DNA of 24,961 nt from JAXJQF01 sp036311285 (GCA_036311285.1 JAXJQF010000063.1:1-24961); one strand, 5' to 3'. Positions 1 through 7,167 are shown, numbered from the stretch's first letter. Notes: generated by a model not told the origin, from the letters alone. A program made the numbers and translations.

Positions 1-84
1 AAACTTAGTTTTATCAACATAATAACTGTTGCTTTCAATTAATTCGTGGAAAATTTCCGCACCTACATTTATAGGCTTCAACAT
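1..84 (-). CDS. AAA-ATPase-like / PD-(D/E)XK family protein, N-terminal 28 codons only (gene runs off the left edge)
   Basis: Reading down from an ATG at 84 gives a short open frame that reaches the window edge. Its residues include FHELIESNSYYVDKTKF, the N-terminal signature that in this family precedes the Walker A motif. The complete gene at 2020–3627 has the matching RNRIYVDKT stretch. A GGTGGGG ribosome binding site lies 6 bases before the ATG. Only the start is present, so nothing can be said about the ATPase or nuclease motifs or whether the gene is intact. It is the second family member within about 3.6 kb, with recR and ybaB between the two. The family assignment rests on this short motif. 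Confidence 0.7.
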   Translation of the reverse strand, partial: MLKPINVGAEIFHELIESNSYYVDKTKF

Positions 85-460
85 ACTAAACCCCACCAAA
101 TGAATCTAAAGATTAACATGAACATAAGTCTTTCTTTTTCCTACTGTTTATAAAAAGGCTAATCACAGAAAGACTCTATATATAATAGTCATTATCCCAC
201 ACCTTACTCAATCGTCAACTGTCAGTATCATTCTTTTTGATAAAAATTAAATGTGCTATTACAAAAAAAATAAATCGACCAAAAATAATAAACTTCTATT
301 CTAAAGCATATAAGTAACGTAATCACAAATAACAAAAATATTACCAATATATTTTTACATACAATATAAACTTATAATAAAAATGCAAATGACAGTAAAA
401 GAAAAAAGATAAAAAAAAATAGGAAAAGTAAACAAAAAAAAAAGAATAAAGAAGAAAACT
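85..460. other. AT-rich intergenic region upstream of the partial ATPase gene
   Basis: No credible ORF lies between the start of the ATPase gene and the recR terminator. A perfect 9-bp inverted repeat (AGTCTTTCT at 127–135, AGAAAGACT at 167–175) sits 43 bases upstream of the ATPase start. A TATAAA lies inside it on the minus strand. It could be an operator or promoter region, but no −35 box is convincing. From about 240 to 460 the plus strand is almost pure A-rich sequence without recognisable structure. Confidence 0.5.
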
Positions 461-490
461 AAAAGCGAAGGAAGGTTATTACCTTCCTTC
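461..490 (-). terminator. Intrinsic terminator of the ybaB–recR transcript
   Basis: Ten bases after the recR stop there is a perfect 9-bp stem (GAAGGAAGG/CCTTCCTTC, 467–475 and 482–490) with a 6-base loop. On the minus strand it is followed by GCTTTT and further T-rich sequence. The T run begins two bases after the stem and is broken, so efficiency is uncertain. Confidence 0.75.
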
Positions 491-500
491 CTAATAATTA

Positions 501-1100
501 CTATATCTTATTTCTACCAGCAATACTCTTTGATAGTGTATTACCGTCAAGAGAATCTAAATCTCCCCCTACTGGAATACCTCTAGCAAGTTGAGAACAA
601 GGGATATTGTATTTTTCTGCTACACGTTTAATGAAAAATGCTGTTGCGTCACCTTCAACAGTTGGTGCAGTAGCGAGGATAACTTCCTCAATCTTTTCAT
701 TTGCAAAAATTGCTTCCAATTTTTCTAAATGAAGTTCTTTTGGTCCTATACCATCTATTGGAGATAGATGACCATGAAGCACAAAGTAACTACCATTAAA
801 ATCATGAGTTTGCTCTATGGCAACAACATCAGCAGGATACTCTACAACACATAACACCTTACTATTAACTCTTATAGGATTCGAGCAGATCTCACAATAA
901 TCGTTTTCACTATAGATGTTGCAACGTTTACAGTAACCTATATTAGCCATCGCTTTCTCTAAAGTTTTACTTAACTTTAAAGCACGCTGTCTACCATAGT
1001 CCAGAAAATAGTACGCTATTCTTTGAGCGCTGCGAGGACCAATACCTGGCATCGCTTGTAAGTCACGTACTAACTCTTCAAATAAAGGACTTATTTTCAT
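501..1100 (-). CDS. recR: Recombination mediator protein RecR
   Basis: The 199-aa product has the full RecR layout and normal length (E. coli RecR is 201 aa). A helix-hairpin-helix MPGIGPRSAQRIA is at residues 17–29. A four-cysteine zinc finger follows (C57, C60, C69, C72). A Toprim domain then starts near residue 80 (VLCVVEYPADVVAIE) and includes the FVLHGHLSPIDGIGP stretch. In the RecFOR pathway RecR forms a ring that clamps DNA and, with RecO or RecF, loads RecA onto SSB-coated gaps in the cytoplasm. The start is supported by AAGGT placed 8 bases upstream. It lies 34 bases after ybaB in the same direction, the usual pairing, so the two are very likely cotranscribed and end at the hairpin at 467–490. 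Confidence 0.97.
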   Translation of the reverse strand: MKISPLFEELVRDLQAMPGIGPRSAQRIAYYFLDYGRQRALKLSKTLEKAMANIGYCKRCNIYSENDYCEICSNPIRVNSKVLCVVEYPADVVAIEQTHDFNGSYFVLHGHLSPIDGIGPKELHLEKLEAIFANEKIEEVILATAPTVEGDATAFFIKRVAEKYNIPCSQLARGIPVGGDLDSLDGNTLSKSIAGRNKI

Positions 1101-1134
1101 ATATATTTACCTTATTGTTGTTTTCTAATTAAAT

Positions 1135-1458
1135 TTAAAACGGCATCTTAAAACCAGGTGGTAATTGCATACCGTTAGTAACCTTAGCCATTCTCTTTTC
1201 TGAGTATTCTTCGATTTGACGTACTGCATCATTTACAGCAGCTACAACTAAATCTTCTAACATATCCTTATCATCTTCAAAAGCTGCATCTGAAATTTCA
1301 ACCTTTTCTAAATGATGAGTACCATTCATAGTAGCCTTAACTAAACCACCACCTGATTCACCTGTTGCTACGAATGCTGCTACGTCTTCTTGAGCTTTAG
1401 CCATACGTTCTTGCATAACTTGAGCTTGCTTTAGCATGTTTCCCATACCACCGAACAT
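1135..1458 (-). CDS. ybaB: YbaB/EbfC family nucleoid-associated protein
   Basis: The 107-aa product matches the small YbaB/EbfC family in length and pattern: an N-terminal MFGGMGNMLKQAQVMQERM helix, the central GESGGGLVKATMNG strand region, and a C-terminal helix ending MQLPPGFKMPF. Family members are dimeric DNA-binding proteins that coat the nucleoid, and in many bacteria the gene sits between dnaX and recR. The start has AGAGGA 7 bases upstream. In this window an AAA-ATPase gene and two terminators separate ybaB from dnaX, so ybaB–recR probably needs its own promoter between 1459 and about 1810. I could not pick one with confidence. Confidence 0.95.
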   Translation of the reverse strand: MFGGMGNMLKQAQVMQERMAKAQEDVAAFVATGESGGGLVKATMNGTHHLEKVEISDAAFEDDKDMLEDLVVAAVNDAVRQIEEYSEKRMAKVTNGMQLPPGFKMPF

Positions 1459-1779
1459 ATTGTTGTCCTCTTATGTAAGTTAATAAAAATAAAATTCAAC
1501 CAACATCTAGTTCATTAACGTTGTAAATCGTACAATGTTACAAAACAACAAACTAAACAAATTATATTTAAATTTGGTCAATAAAAATTACAAACATCAT
1601 TATAAAGAACAATTTATAAAAAATAAAATAAAAGAACGTAAAACAAGACAAAACAAGACCAAACACTATAGTTGAACAAGCAATAATACAAAACTACAAT
1701 AAAGCTAAATAATAAGAAGCTAAATAACTAGAATATAAAACCTATTCCATTAAGTAATGCAACTAACTTTTATGTCTCT

Positions 1780-1811
1780 ATTTCTATTTATTAGAACTAA
1801 CAAATAGAAAT
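1780..1811. repeat. AT-rich inverted repeat just beyond the ATPase-gene terminator
   Basis: ATTTCTATTT (1780–1789) and AAATAGAAAT (1802–1811) are perfect 10-bp arms. Inside them TTAG and CTAA pair again around AA, leaving one A/C mismatch. It abuts the 79-bp repeat and is absent from the second copy at 3901. It may be a bidirectional transcription barrier or simply AT-rich cruciform sequence. Confidence 0.6.
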
Positions 1812-1833
1812 AAAAAGCTCCCTTCGGAGCTTT
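1811..1833 (-). terminator. Intrinsic terminator downstream of the AAA-ATPase gene
   Basis: On the minus strand, AAAGCTCC–GAAG–GGAGCTTT is a GC-containing 8-bp stem with a tetraloop whose 3' arm runs into TTTTTATTT. This is a classic Rho-independent terminator about 190 bases after the ATPase stop codon. Confidence 0.85.
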
Positions 1834-1889
1834 AAATCGATAACTAAGACAGAGCTTACGCTCTTTGGTTAATTAGTTCGTTATTCTAA
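1811..1889 (-). repeat. 79-bp direct repeat, copy 1 (3'-UTR element with terminator)
   Basis: This stretch is 77/79 identical to 3901–3979. Read on the minus strand it can form an outer AACTAA/TTAGTT stem enclosing a 5-bp hairpin with a GUAA tetraloop (1851–1864). An intrinsic terminator hairpin then follows. It lies downstream of the AAA-ATPase gene; the other copy lies downstream of dnaX. The two differences from copy 2 are at 1833 and 1847. Confidence 0.9.
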
Positions 1890-1908
1890 CGAATTCAAAA
1901 TCGACTAG

Positions 1909-1935
1909 TAATAAAACAAAATTTGTTTTATTACC
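1909..1935. repeat. 27-bp AT palindrome
   Basis: Two 13-bp arms (GTAATAAAACAAA and its exact complement) meet around one central base. It lies between the ATPase stop codon and the 79-bp repeat. It could fold in RNA or be a protein-binding site; nothing else identifies it. Confidence 0.7.
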
Positions 1936-2019
1936 AAAAAAACTCTTAATAAAAGATTTTGTTTAAAGAATAAATATCACTATGTTTCTCATTATGTTAA
2001 TTCATTATGAAGTGAAAAC

Positions 2020-3627
2020 TTATAAAACTTCTTGATAATGAGTAAATGCTCTAACTTTGCTATCTCCATTAAATACTAATGCTATACGTAATAAATCCAT
2101 ATTAGGATAAGTATTTCCATAATCACGTTCTTGTATTTGATTAACTGCCTCTTGAAGCTTAATTTGTGCATCTTTTTCACTTGTGACATATTTAAGTTCA
2201 AATACTATTCTTCTATTTTGTATTTCAACCACTAAATCTGCTCTTCCTAAGCAATTTTGTTGTTCAACATAAACTCTATCAGCAAAAGCTGTAAAAAAAG
2301 TTTGTAGAGGTAGTCTTAACGAAGCTTCATTACATATAGGATAATTTTCATAACTAACGGATTTAAAAAGAATCTCTAGATTCTCAATAATCTTATCTGC
2401 TGTTGAGGTTTTGAAAAAATTAACATTATCAATTTTTCTAACAATATTTCTTCCAAAAATTTTTCGAGACATAAGAGTTGTTAATGCTCGTTTTACTTCT
2501 TTGTTAGGAATACCTAATTGTATTGAATAAACATCAAATTTTGAGCATAAAGTTAAGTAACCAGTTTGGTACATCAACACATTGCGATCTATAGACAATA
2601 ATGAAGTTGGGTTTTTAAAATCATGAGTATCAACAGCGATTTCTCCATCTAATAAAACTTTCAAGTCTACATTATGACTTTCTAAATAATTTTCTAGAAT
2701 ACTCGACACTCCACCATTATCATACCAATAATCCCCGTATTCTAAAAACTGCTTAGAGACCAATGAACTAAAGAAATTATTAACTGACCAAGTAGAAAAT
2801 ACTTTATGTTTATAATATTCATCGAAACAATATCCGTCATACTCTTCTGCAAGTTTATTTAAAACTTCCTCTTTCTGTTCATCACTAACATCTTCTACTT
2901 TACAATTGTTTGCATAAGATGCTGTAACGGCTAAATACTCATCGTAAAATTTTCTAATTTCATCTCTTGTAAAACCAACCAATGTAGCAATACTATGAGC
3001 ATTAGACATATCAACAATATCAGAACCAACAGAAAATATAGCTGTATCCTTCAGTCTTGTAACTCCAGTTACAGCTAAAAATCTTATTTCTTCTTTTCCC
3101 TTTAAAATTGCATAAATAGAACGAATACACTCAAGAAAAGATTGATACAAATCAGGATTATTGATATTTGCTGTCATTTGACAATCATATTCATCGATAA
3201 GTATTACTATTTTTTTTTGGGCTATGGATAAGGACTCAAATAAATTATCTAAAGCAAAAACTACATTATCTGCTTTTTCATATTCTATATTATTTCTTTT
3301 TACAAACTGTTCAATTTTTCTGCAGAAACCTTTATGAAATTCTTCAACATTATTAATGCTAAAACCAAGAAAGTTAAGTCTTAACACGGGGTATTTTTCT
3401 TCTGTCCATTTATCATATATCCATGTATCTTTAAAATATGGTTCCACCCCTTCTTCAAATAAGGACGCAATTGTATCAAGGACCAAAGACTTACCAAATC
3501 TTCTCGGGCGAGAAAAGAAAACTCTATCAAACTTTAATAAAGAGTAAATTTGTTCAGTTTTATCTACATATATTCTGTTTCTTTCGCTAAAATTTTTAAA
3601 GCTAGCACTTTGTCCTATTTCTTTCAT
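2020..3627 (-). CDS. AAA-ATPase-like domain protein with C-terminal PD-(D/E)XK nuclease domain
   Basis: The 535-aa product matches the AAA-ATPase-like (PF09820) plus PDDEXK_9 (PF08011) family in length and layout. An N-terminal IYVDKT motif is at 19–24, Walker A RPRRFGKS at 40–47, and Walker B IVILIDEYD at 140–148. GVTRLKDTAIFSVGSDIVDMS follows in the sensor region. The nuclease core is GRADL…FELKY near the C terminus, with D464, E477 and K479 as the likely metal-binding and catalytic residues. All key residues are present, so it looks intact. The biological role of this family is not established; multicopy behaviour suggests a mobile or defence-like character, which is inference. It splits the usual dnaX–ybaB–recR block and is bracketed by 79-bp repeats. 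The ribosome binding site (AAAGAG) is weak. A related gene starts at 84. Confidence 0.9.
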   Translation of the reverse strand: MKEIGQSASFKNFSERNRIYVDKTEQIYSLLKFDRVFFSRPRRFGKSLVLDTIASLFEEGVEPYFKDTWIYDKWTEEKYPVLRLNFLGFSINNVEEFHKGFCRKIEQFVKRNNIEYEKADNVVFALDNLFESLSIAQKKIVILIDEYDCQMTANINNPDLYQSFLECIRSIYAILKGKEEIRFLAVTGVTRLKDTAIFSVGSDIVDMSNAHSIATLVGFTRDEIRKFYDEYLAVTASYANNCKVEDVSDEQKEEVLNKLAEEYDGYCFDEYYKHKVFSTWSVNNFFSSLVSKQFLEYGDYWYDNGGVSSILENYLESHNVDLKVLLDGEIAVDTHDFKNPTSLLSIDRNVLMYQTGYLTLCSKFDVYSIQLGIPNKEVKRALTTLMSRKIFGRNIVRKIDNVNFFKTSTADKIIENLEILFKSVSYENYPICNEASLRLPLQTFFTAFADRVYVEQQNCLGRADLVVEIQNRRIVFELKYVTSEKDAQIKLQEAVNQIQERDYGNTYPNMDLLRIALVFNGDSKVRAFTHYQEVL

Positions 3628-3891
3628 TTATTGACTCTTTAGTGTAAAAATATTCTTAAAAACACTCAAATAATTATTATTACTATTTTATCACTAAAAT
3701 ACTAATTTAACAGTAAAATGATTTTATTTTACACTTCATATCCATACATAAAATTTTTACTTACTTAATTAAATATAACAACAGCAACACTTGATAATGA
3801 CATATCATGAAAGAATAAAGTAATTTCAAGAAATATCTCTATCTTACATCCAATAGTCTTCATTCACTCTTTCTAACCAAAAACAATCATT

Positions 3892-3922
3892 AAAAAAAAA
3901 TAAAAAGCTCCCTTCGGAGCTT
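3892..3922 (-). terminator. Intrinsic terminator of dnaX
   Basis: On the minus strand, AAGCTCC–GAAG–GGAGCTT (3905–3922) is followed by TTTTTA and then nine T. It lies about 80 bases after the tau stop codon and is part of the 79-bp repeat. Confidence 0.85.
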
Positions 3923-3979
3923 AAAATCGATAACTAGGACAGAGCTTACGCTCTTTGGTTAATTAGTTCGTTATTCTAA
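3901..3979 (-). repeat. 79-bp direct repeat, copy 2 (3'-UTR element with terminator)
   Basis: It differs from copy 1 at two positions only (3923 and 3937). The GUAA-tetraloop hairpin (3941–3954) is fully conserved. The outer stem loses one pair. The copies start 2090 bp apart and enclose the AAA-ATPase gene. Confidence 0.9.
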
Positions 3980-4003
3980 AATTACCACATAATCTTCCTA
4001 ATG

Positions 4004-6076
4004 TTAGTTCTTCAACTCTCTTGCCTCAGTAAAACAATAATAGCTATTATCAAGATTAATTCTCATCTTATTAGCAATCACACTAAAAGTCTGATTACTT
4101 TGAAGCTCTTGTTTCTTCAACTTCAATCGGTGATTGAAGTATGAAGAAATTAAAGAAGAAGGACATCTAGACAAATTACTATCTTCAACAAAATCAATAT
4201 TAATCTTTATAGTTCTACCAAGGCCCTTAGATACAGCCTCTTCAACCTTACAAATGTTCTTTTCATCAATCCAAAACTTAAATTCATTAGGAACTCTTAG
4301 ATTCCAAATATTTTCATCACTTGTTTCTAATCTTTCTCCTTTAACAAGCATCGTATGATAAGACTTATCAACATTGGCTTTAAAGACATCCTTTAAATAT
4401 GAATCATCAATTAAACCAATAAAATCTGATTCATCTAATATTCTCTTATTACTAATCACAACTTCGTTTGATGGTTTAACTACATTATTATGTAATGCCC
4501 AGTTCCCTAATTCAGCTGAAATGTTTCGATCTGTATAGGTATAACTATTTTCCAAATCTGATTCATTATCTGATTCCTCTGAGAATGAAGTAGGAGCAAT
4601 ATAATCTCCCCCGCCACTAGCAATATCAGCTACATCAGAATAACCACTATCATACTCCTCATAGCCTCCAACATTCGAACTTGTTGTATTCGCGCCTCCT
4701 ACGTACTGTTTTGAAGTACCATTGAAGGATGAACCATTAGTCGAAGCAAATTGTCTAGAAGCTCCTTGAGTATTTACCATCTGTTCAATTGGGAATGGGA
4801 CATCATCAAATGGAATACCACCTTGAGTATCCTGATAACCTCTATTCCCCGTAATTTGATTATTTGAGTTATTAGTATTATTTGTGTAAGCTCCATTAGT
4901 CCTAACAGCTCTAGTATCAACACTATTTACACCTATTTGTTGAACACCTTGATTAGAAGTATTTTGATACATTACACCTTGTTGATTTACAAAGTGGTCA
5001 TTAGACTTAGCTACACGTTGTTGATTATTTGGTTGTAAAGTTGGAGAAGTAGGATTTGTTACTTGTACATTCTGTGGAGCTACATCATGAGAACCAAATT
5101 GACCTTGAGTCATTGCTTGAACACCTGCATTAGCATTTACATTAACATCAATACTAACATTTTGGTGTCCAACTTCACCTGTACCAACTTTACCTAACCA
5201 TTGATTATCTTGTTGATTTGAAATATTATTTTTTATCAACTCTTTTGCTTGATTACTTGTATCTAATAAAACTTCACCATTTTGCCCTACTACTGGACCA
5301 ACAGGTCCTGTTTGTATTGCTATATTATGTGATGAATTAGGAATACTAGTATAAAGAGGTACATCTCTATTACCGTCTTCTAAAGATTGAGCAACACTTT
5401 GAGTAGAAGACATTGCTGAAGCTAAACGAGTGGCTGCTTGATTAACATTTTTTTCTCGTTCAGTTTTTAGTTCATTTTTAGCATCAATGTATTGCTTATC
5501 TAATTTTTCTTGATTTTTCTTAGCTTGCTTTTCTTCTAGAGTTGCTATCGACTTCTCTTCCTCTCTTTGCTTGTCTCCAAGTTCTTGGTGACGAGCAATT
5601 TCATGCTCTAGTAATGACAGATAATAAGCAATGTCTTGATACTTAACTTGTATAGCTGAAACTATTTGATTTTGTTGAGAATCAGTTACTGTTGAATATG
5701 GTGCATTAATACCATTGTTATTCTCATTATTAAAAGCATTATTTACAGTTATTGAACCAACTGTTGAAGTTACGTCTACTCTTCCTGCTCCAACACCTTG
5801 TATATTTAATGCACTAGATATAGCAGATGTATTTGAAGTAGAAATTGAATTACTATTTGAAGTATTACTTGAGGCACTAGTTGATACCACATTAGTCCCA
5901 ACTTGAACTAAACCAACATTGTTTGAAATAACATTTTGTTGTATTTGCTTTTGTTGTTTCTGAAGCTTTTGTTGTTTCTCTTGCTGTTCTTTTTTTAACA
6001 GATGATCAAATGCTAACATAGAATCCGCAAATGTTGATTCTGTTAGATCTGGAAAATCAATTACAACTAATTCACT
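4004..6076 (-). CDS. dnaX: DnaX tau-specific extension, read after a −1 shift from the gamma frame
   Basis: From the A run this frame stays open for 690 codons. The first 19 lead into an ATG at 6019, and there is no ribosome binding site of its own that would suggest a separate gene. It holds a charged coiled-coil-like stretch (about residues 138–205 counted from 6019) and a long Asn/Gln/Ser/Thr-rich low-complexity linker. The last ~150 residues match the style of tau domain V, the part that binds the polymerase alpha subunit: a VKGERLE…NLRVP strand pair, TIKINIDFVED, and a final helix region RLKLKKQELQSNQTF. Joined to 364 codons of the gamma frame it predicts a 1054-aa tau, against 643 aa in E. 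coli; most of the extra length is the linker. The domain-V match is by eye. A stand-alone gene is the alternative, but it would have no start signal. Confidence 0.8.
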   Translation of the reverse strand, partial: SELVVIDFPDLTESTFADSMLAFDHLLKKEQQEKQQKLQKQQKQIQQNVISNNVGLVQVGTNVVSTSASSNTSNSNSISTSNTSAISSALNIQGVGAGRVDVTSTVGSITVNNAFNNENNNGINAPYSTVTDSQQNQIVSAIQVKYQDIAYYLSLLEHEIARHQELGDKQREEEKSIATLEEKQAKKNQEKLDKQYIDAKNELKTEREKNVNQAATRLASAMSSTQSVAQSLEDGNRDVPLYTSIPNSSHNIAIQTGPVGPVVGQNGEVLLDTSNQAKELIKNNISNQQDNQWLGKVGTGEVGHQNVSIDVNVNANAGVQAMTQGQFGSHDVAPQNVQVTNPTSPTLQPNNQQRVAKSNDHFVNQQGVMYQNTSNQGVQQIGVNSVDTRAVRTNGAYTNNTNNSNNQITGNRGYQDTQGGIPFDDVPFPIEQMVNTQGASRQFASTNGSSFNGTSKQYVGGANTTSSNVGGYEEYDSGYSDVADIASGGGDYIAPTSFSEESDNESDLENSYTYTDRNISAELGNWALHNNVVKPSNEVVISNKRILDESDFIGLIDDSYLKDVFKANVDKSYHTMLVKGERLETSDENIWNLRVPNEFKFWIDEKNICKVEEAVSKGLGRTIKINIDFVEDSNLSRCPSSLISSYFNHRLKLKKQELQSNQTFSVIANKMRINLDNSYYCFTEARELKN
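6013..6046 (-). promoter_or_regulatory. RNA stem-loop downstream of the dnaX slippery run
   Basis: On the minus strand CTAACAGAATC (6046–6036) pairs with GATTC and TGTTAG (6025–6013): 11 pairs, a 2-base bulge and a 10-base loop. It starts 29 bases after the A run, farther than the 5–9 bases typical of −1 frameshift stimulators. A weak 5-bp A–U hairpin (6059–6072) lies closer. GATTGTTAG upstream of the run (6095–6103) could compete for the same 5' arm. Confidence 0.5.
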
Positions 6077-7167
6077 TTTTTTTTTAGGTTAAATGCTAAC
6101 AATCTCAACATTGTCATCTCAAATGCTGAAACCCCATCTGGAGCAAATGGTAATTCTCTACGACCTTCAAGTACGATCTGGTAATACAATTGAAGCTCTT
6201 CTGGAGAGAATTTGTTTGCAAATTCTTTAATGATGTTTAATCTTACAGAGTAAACATCATTCTCTGAATTAGTTAACTGATACAAAGCTAGATCATGAAA
6301 CAATCTTGCTAATGCAATATGTAATGAATCAAAATCAGGCGTAATACTTGAGATATTTCTTAATAGTTGTGGCAATTTGGTACTATCGTTAGATGACACG
6401 ATATTTAAGATATCGTTCATATAGGTACTATCTAATGTACCTAACATGTCAGTAACATTACTTAACTCTATAGCACCGTTTCCTAATGCAATTGCCTGAT
6501 CTGTTAAGCTTAATGCATCACGCATACTACCACGAGCAGCCCTTGCTAACTCATCAATGCTTTCTTCTTCAAATGAAACATTTTCCAACTCTAGAACATG
6601 CTTCAATTGAGATTTAATATCTTCAGTAGTTAATGCCTTTAATTGAAATTGCAAACAACGAGATACAACAGTAATAGGAAGCTTTTGAGGATCTGTTGTT
6701 GCCAAAATAAACTTAACATATTCTGGAGGTTCTTCTAATGTCTTTAATAAAGCATTAAAAGAACTAGTAGAAAGCATATGTACTTCGTCAATAATATAAA
6801 CCTTGTATCTTCCCTTAACTGGTCTATATTGAACATTCTCTAAGATTTCTTTTGTGTCTTCTACTTTTGTTCTAGAGGCAGCATCGATTTCAATTAAATC
6901 TAAATAGCTACCACTCGCAATTGCTTTACAAGTTTCACATGTACAACAAGGTTCCGCTGTAACACCTGTTTCACAGTTTAAGCACTTCGCCAAAATACGA
7001 GCAATAGTTGTCTTACCAACCCCACGAGTACCTGTAAGTAAATATGCATGATGCAACCTACCTGACTTCATCCCGTTAGACAAAGCTGATAATACATGCT
7101 TTTGACCTACTAAATCCTCAAACTTCTGAGGACGGTACTTTCTGGCTAATACTGTGTAATCTGACAT
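6067..7167 (-). CDS. dnaX: DNA polymerase III clamp loader subunit DnaX, short (gamma-like) form
   Basis: The unshifted 366-aa product is the clamp-loader ATPase that opens the beta sliding clamp at the replication fork. Walker A GTRGVGKT is at 46–53, zinc-binding cysteines at 65, 74, 77 and 80, Walker B IIDEVHM at 125–131, then sensor LATTDPQKLP and the arginine-finger SRC motif. The sequence closely follows E. coli DnaX. It ends at the close of domain III (LLAFNLKKKVN), with TAG three codons after a run of ten A. It therefore corresponds to gamma (431 aa in E. coli), and tau needs the −1 frame. In E. coli the arrangement is opposite: the unshifted product is tau. The dnaX start lies about 78 bases after a likely promoter. 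Confidence 0.96.
   Translation of the reverse strand: MSDYTVLARKYRPQKFEDLVGQKHVLSALSNGMKSGRLHHAYLLTGTRGVGKTTIARILAKCLNCETGVTAEPCCTCETCKAIASGSYLDLIEIDAASRTKVEDTKEILENVQYRPVKGRYKVYIIDEVHMLSTSSFNALLKTLEEPPEYVKFILATTDPQKLPITVVSRCLQFQLKALTTEDIKSQLKHVLELENVSFEEESIDELARAARGSMRDALSLTDQAIALGNGAIELSNVTDMLGTLDSTYMNDILNIVSSNDSTKLPQLLRNISSITPDFDSLHIALARLFHDLALYQLTNSENDVYSVRLNIIKEFANKFSPEELQLYYQIVLEGRRELPFAPDGVSAFEMTMLRLLAFNLKKKVN
6076..6085 (-). promoter_or_regulatory. A10 slippery run: −1 frameshift or polymerase-slippage site in dnaX
   Basis: On the coding strand codons CTA AAA AAA AAA GTG AAT TAG end the gamma frame. Re-reading one A gives AGT GAA TTA… and leads without a stop into the 671-codon tau frame. 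Ten A suit either −1 ribosomal slippage or transcriptional slippage as known for the A9 run of Thermus dnaX. No Shine–Dalgarno-like stimulator is obvious upstream. A homopolymer sequencing error cannot be excluded from the sequence alone. Confidence 0.75.

Larger units (their letters stand above)
1459..2019. other. Intergenic region rich in inverted repeats, between the AAA-ATPase gene and ybaB
   Basis: No coding frame is supported. The region holds a 79-bp repeat with a terminator (1811–1889), a long AT inverted repeat directly after the terminator (1780–1811), and a near-perfect AT palindrome at 1909–1935. There is also a TTGTAA/TTACAA inverted repeat spanning 1521–1543, 63 bases upstream of ybaB. 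The last could be an operator, but the short arms are not strong evidence. A TATAAT-like box on the minus strand at 1599–1604 is a weak promoter candidate for ybaB–recR without a clear −35 partner. Confidence 0.5.
3628..4003. other. Intergenic region between dnaX and the AAA-ATPase gene
   Basis: No ORF is supported. It contains copy 2 of the 79-bp repeat with the dnaX terminator. Upstream of the ATPase start is a GTAAAAT/ATTTTAC hairpin (3713–3732). A TGATAAAAT on the minus strand at about 3688–3696 resembles an extended −10 box for the ATPase gene. Its −35 region is poor, so the promoter is only a suggestion. Confidence 0.45.

Noticed and set aside
4004..6019. Stand-alone 671-aa gene downstream of dnaX
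   Set aside because: There is no ribosome binding site at 6019, the same frame is open back to the A10 run, and the C terminus resembles tau domain V.
6013..6046. Hairpin as a classical dnaX −1 frameshift stimulator
   Set aside because: At 29 bases from the slip site it is too far for the usual mechanism, so I list it only as a possible structure.
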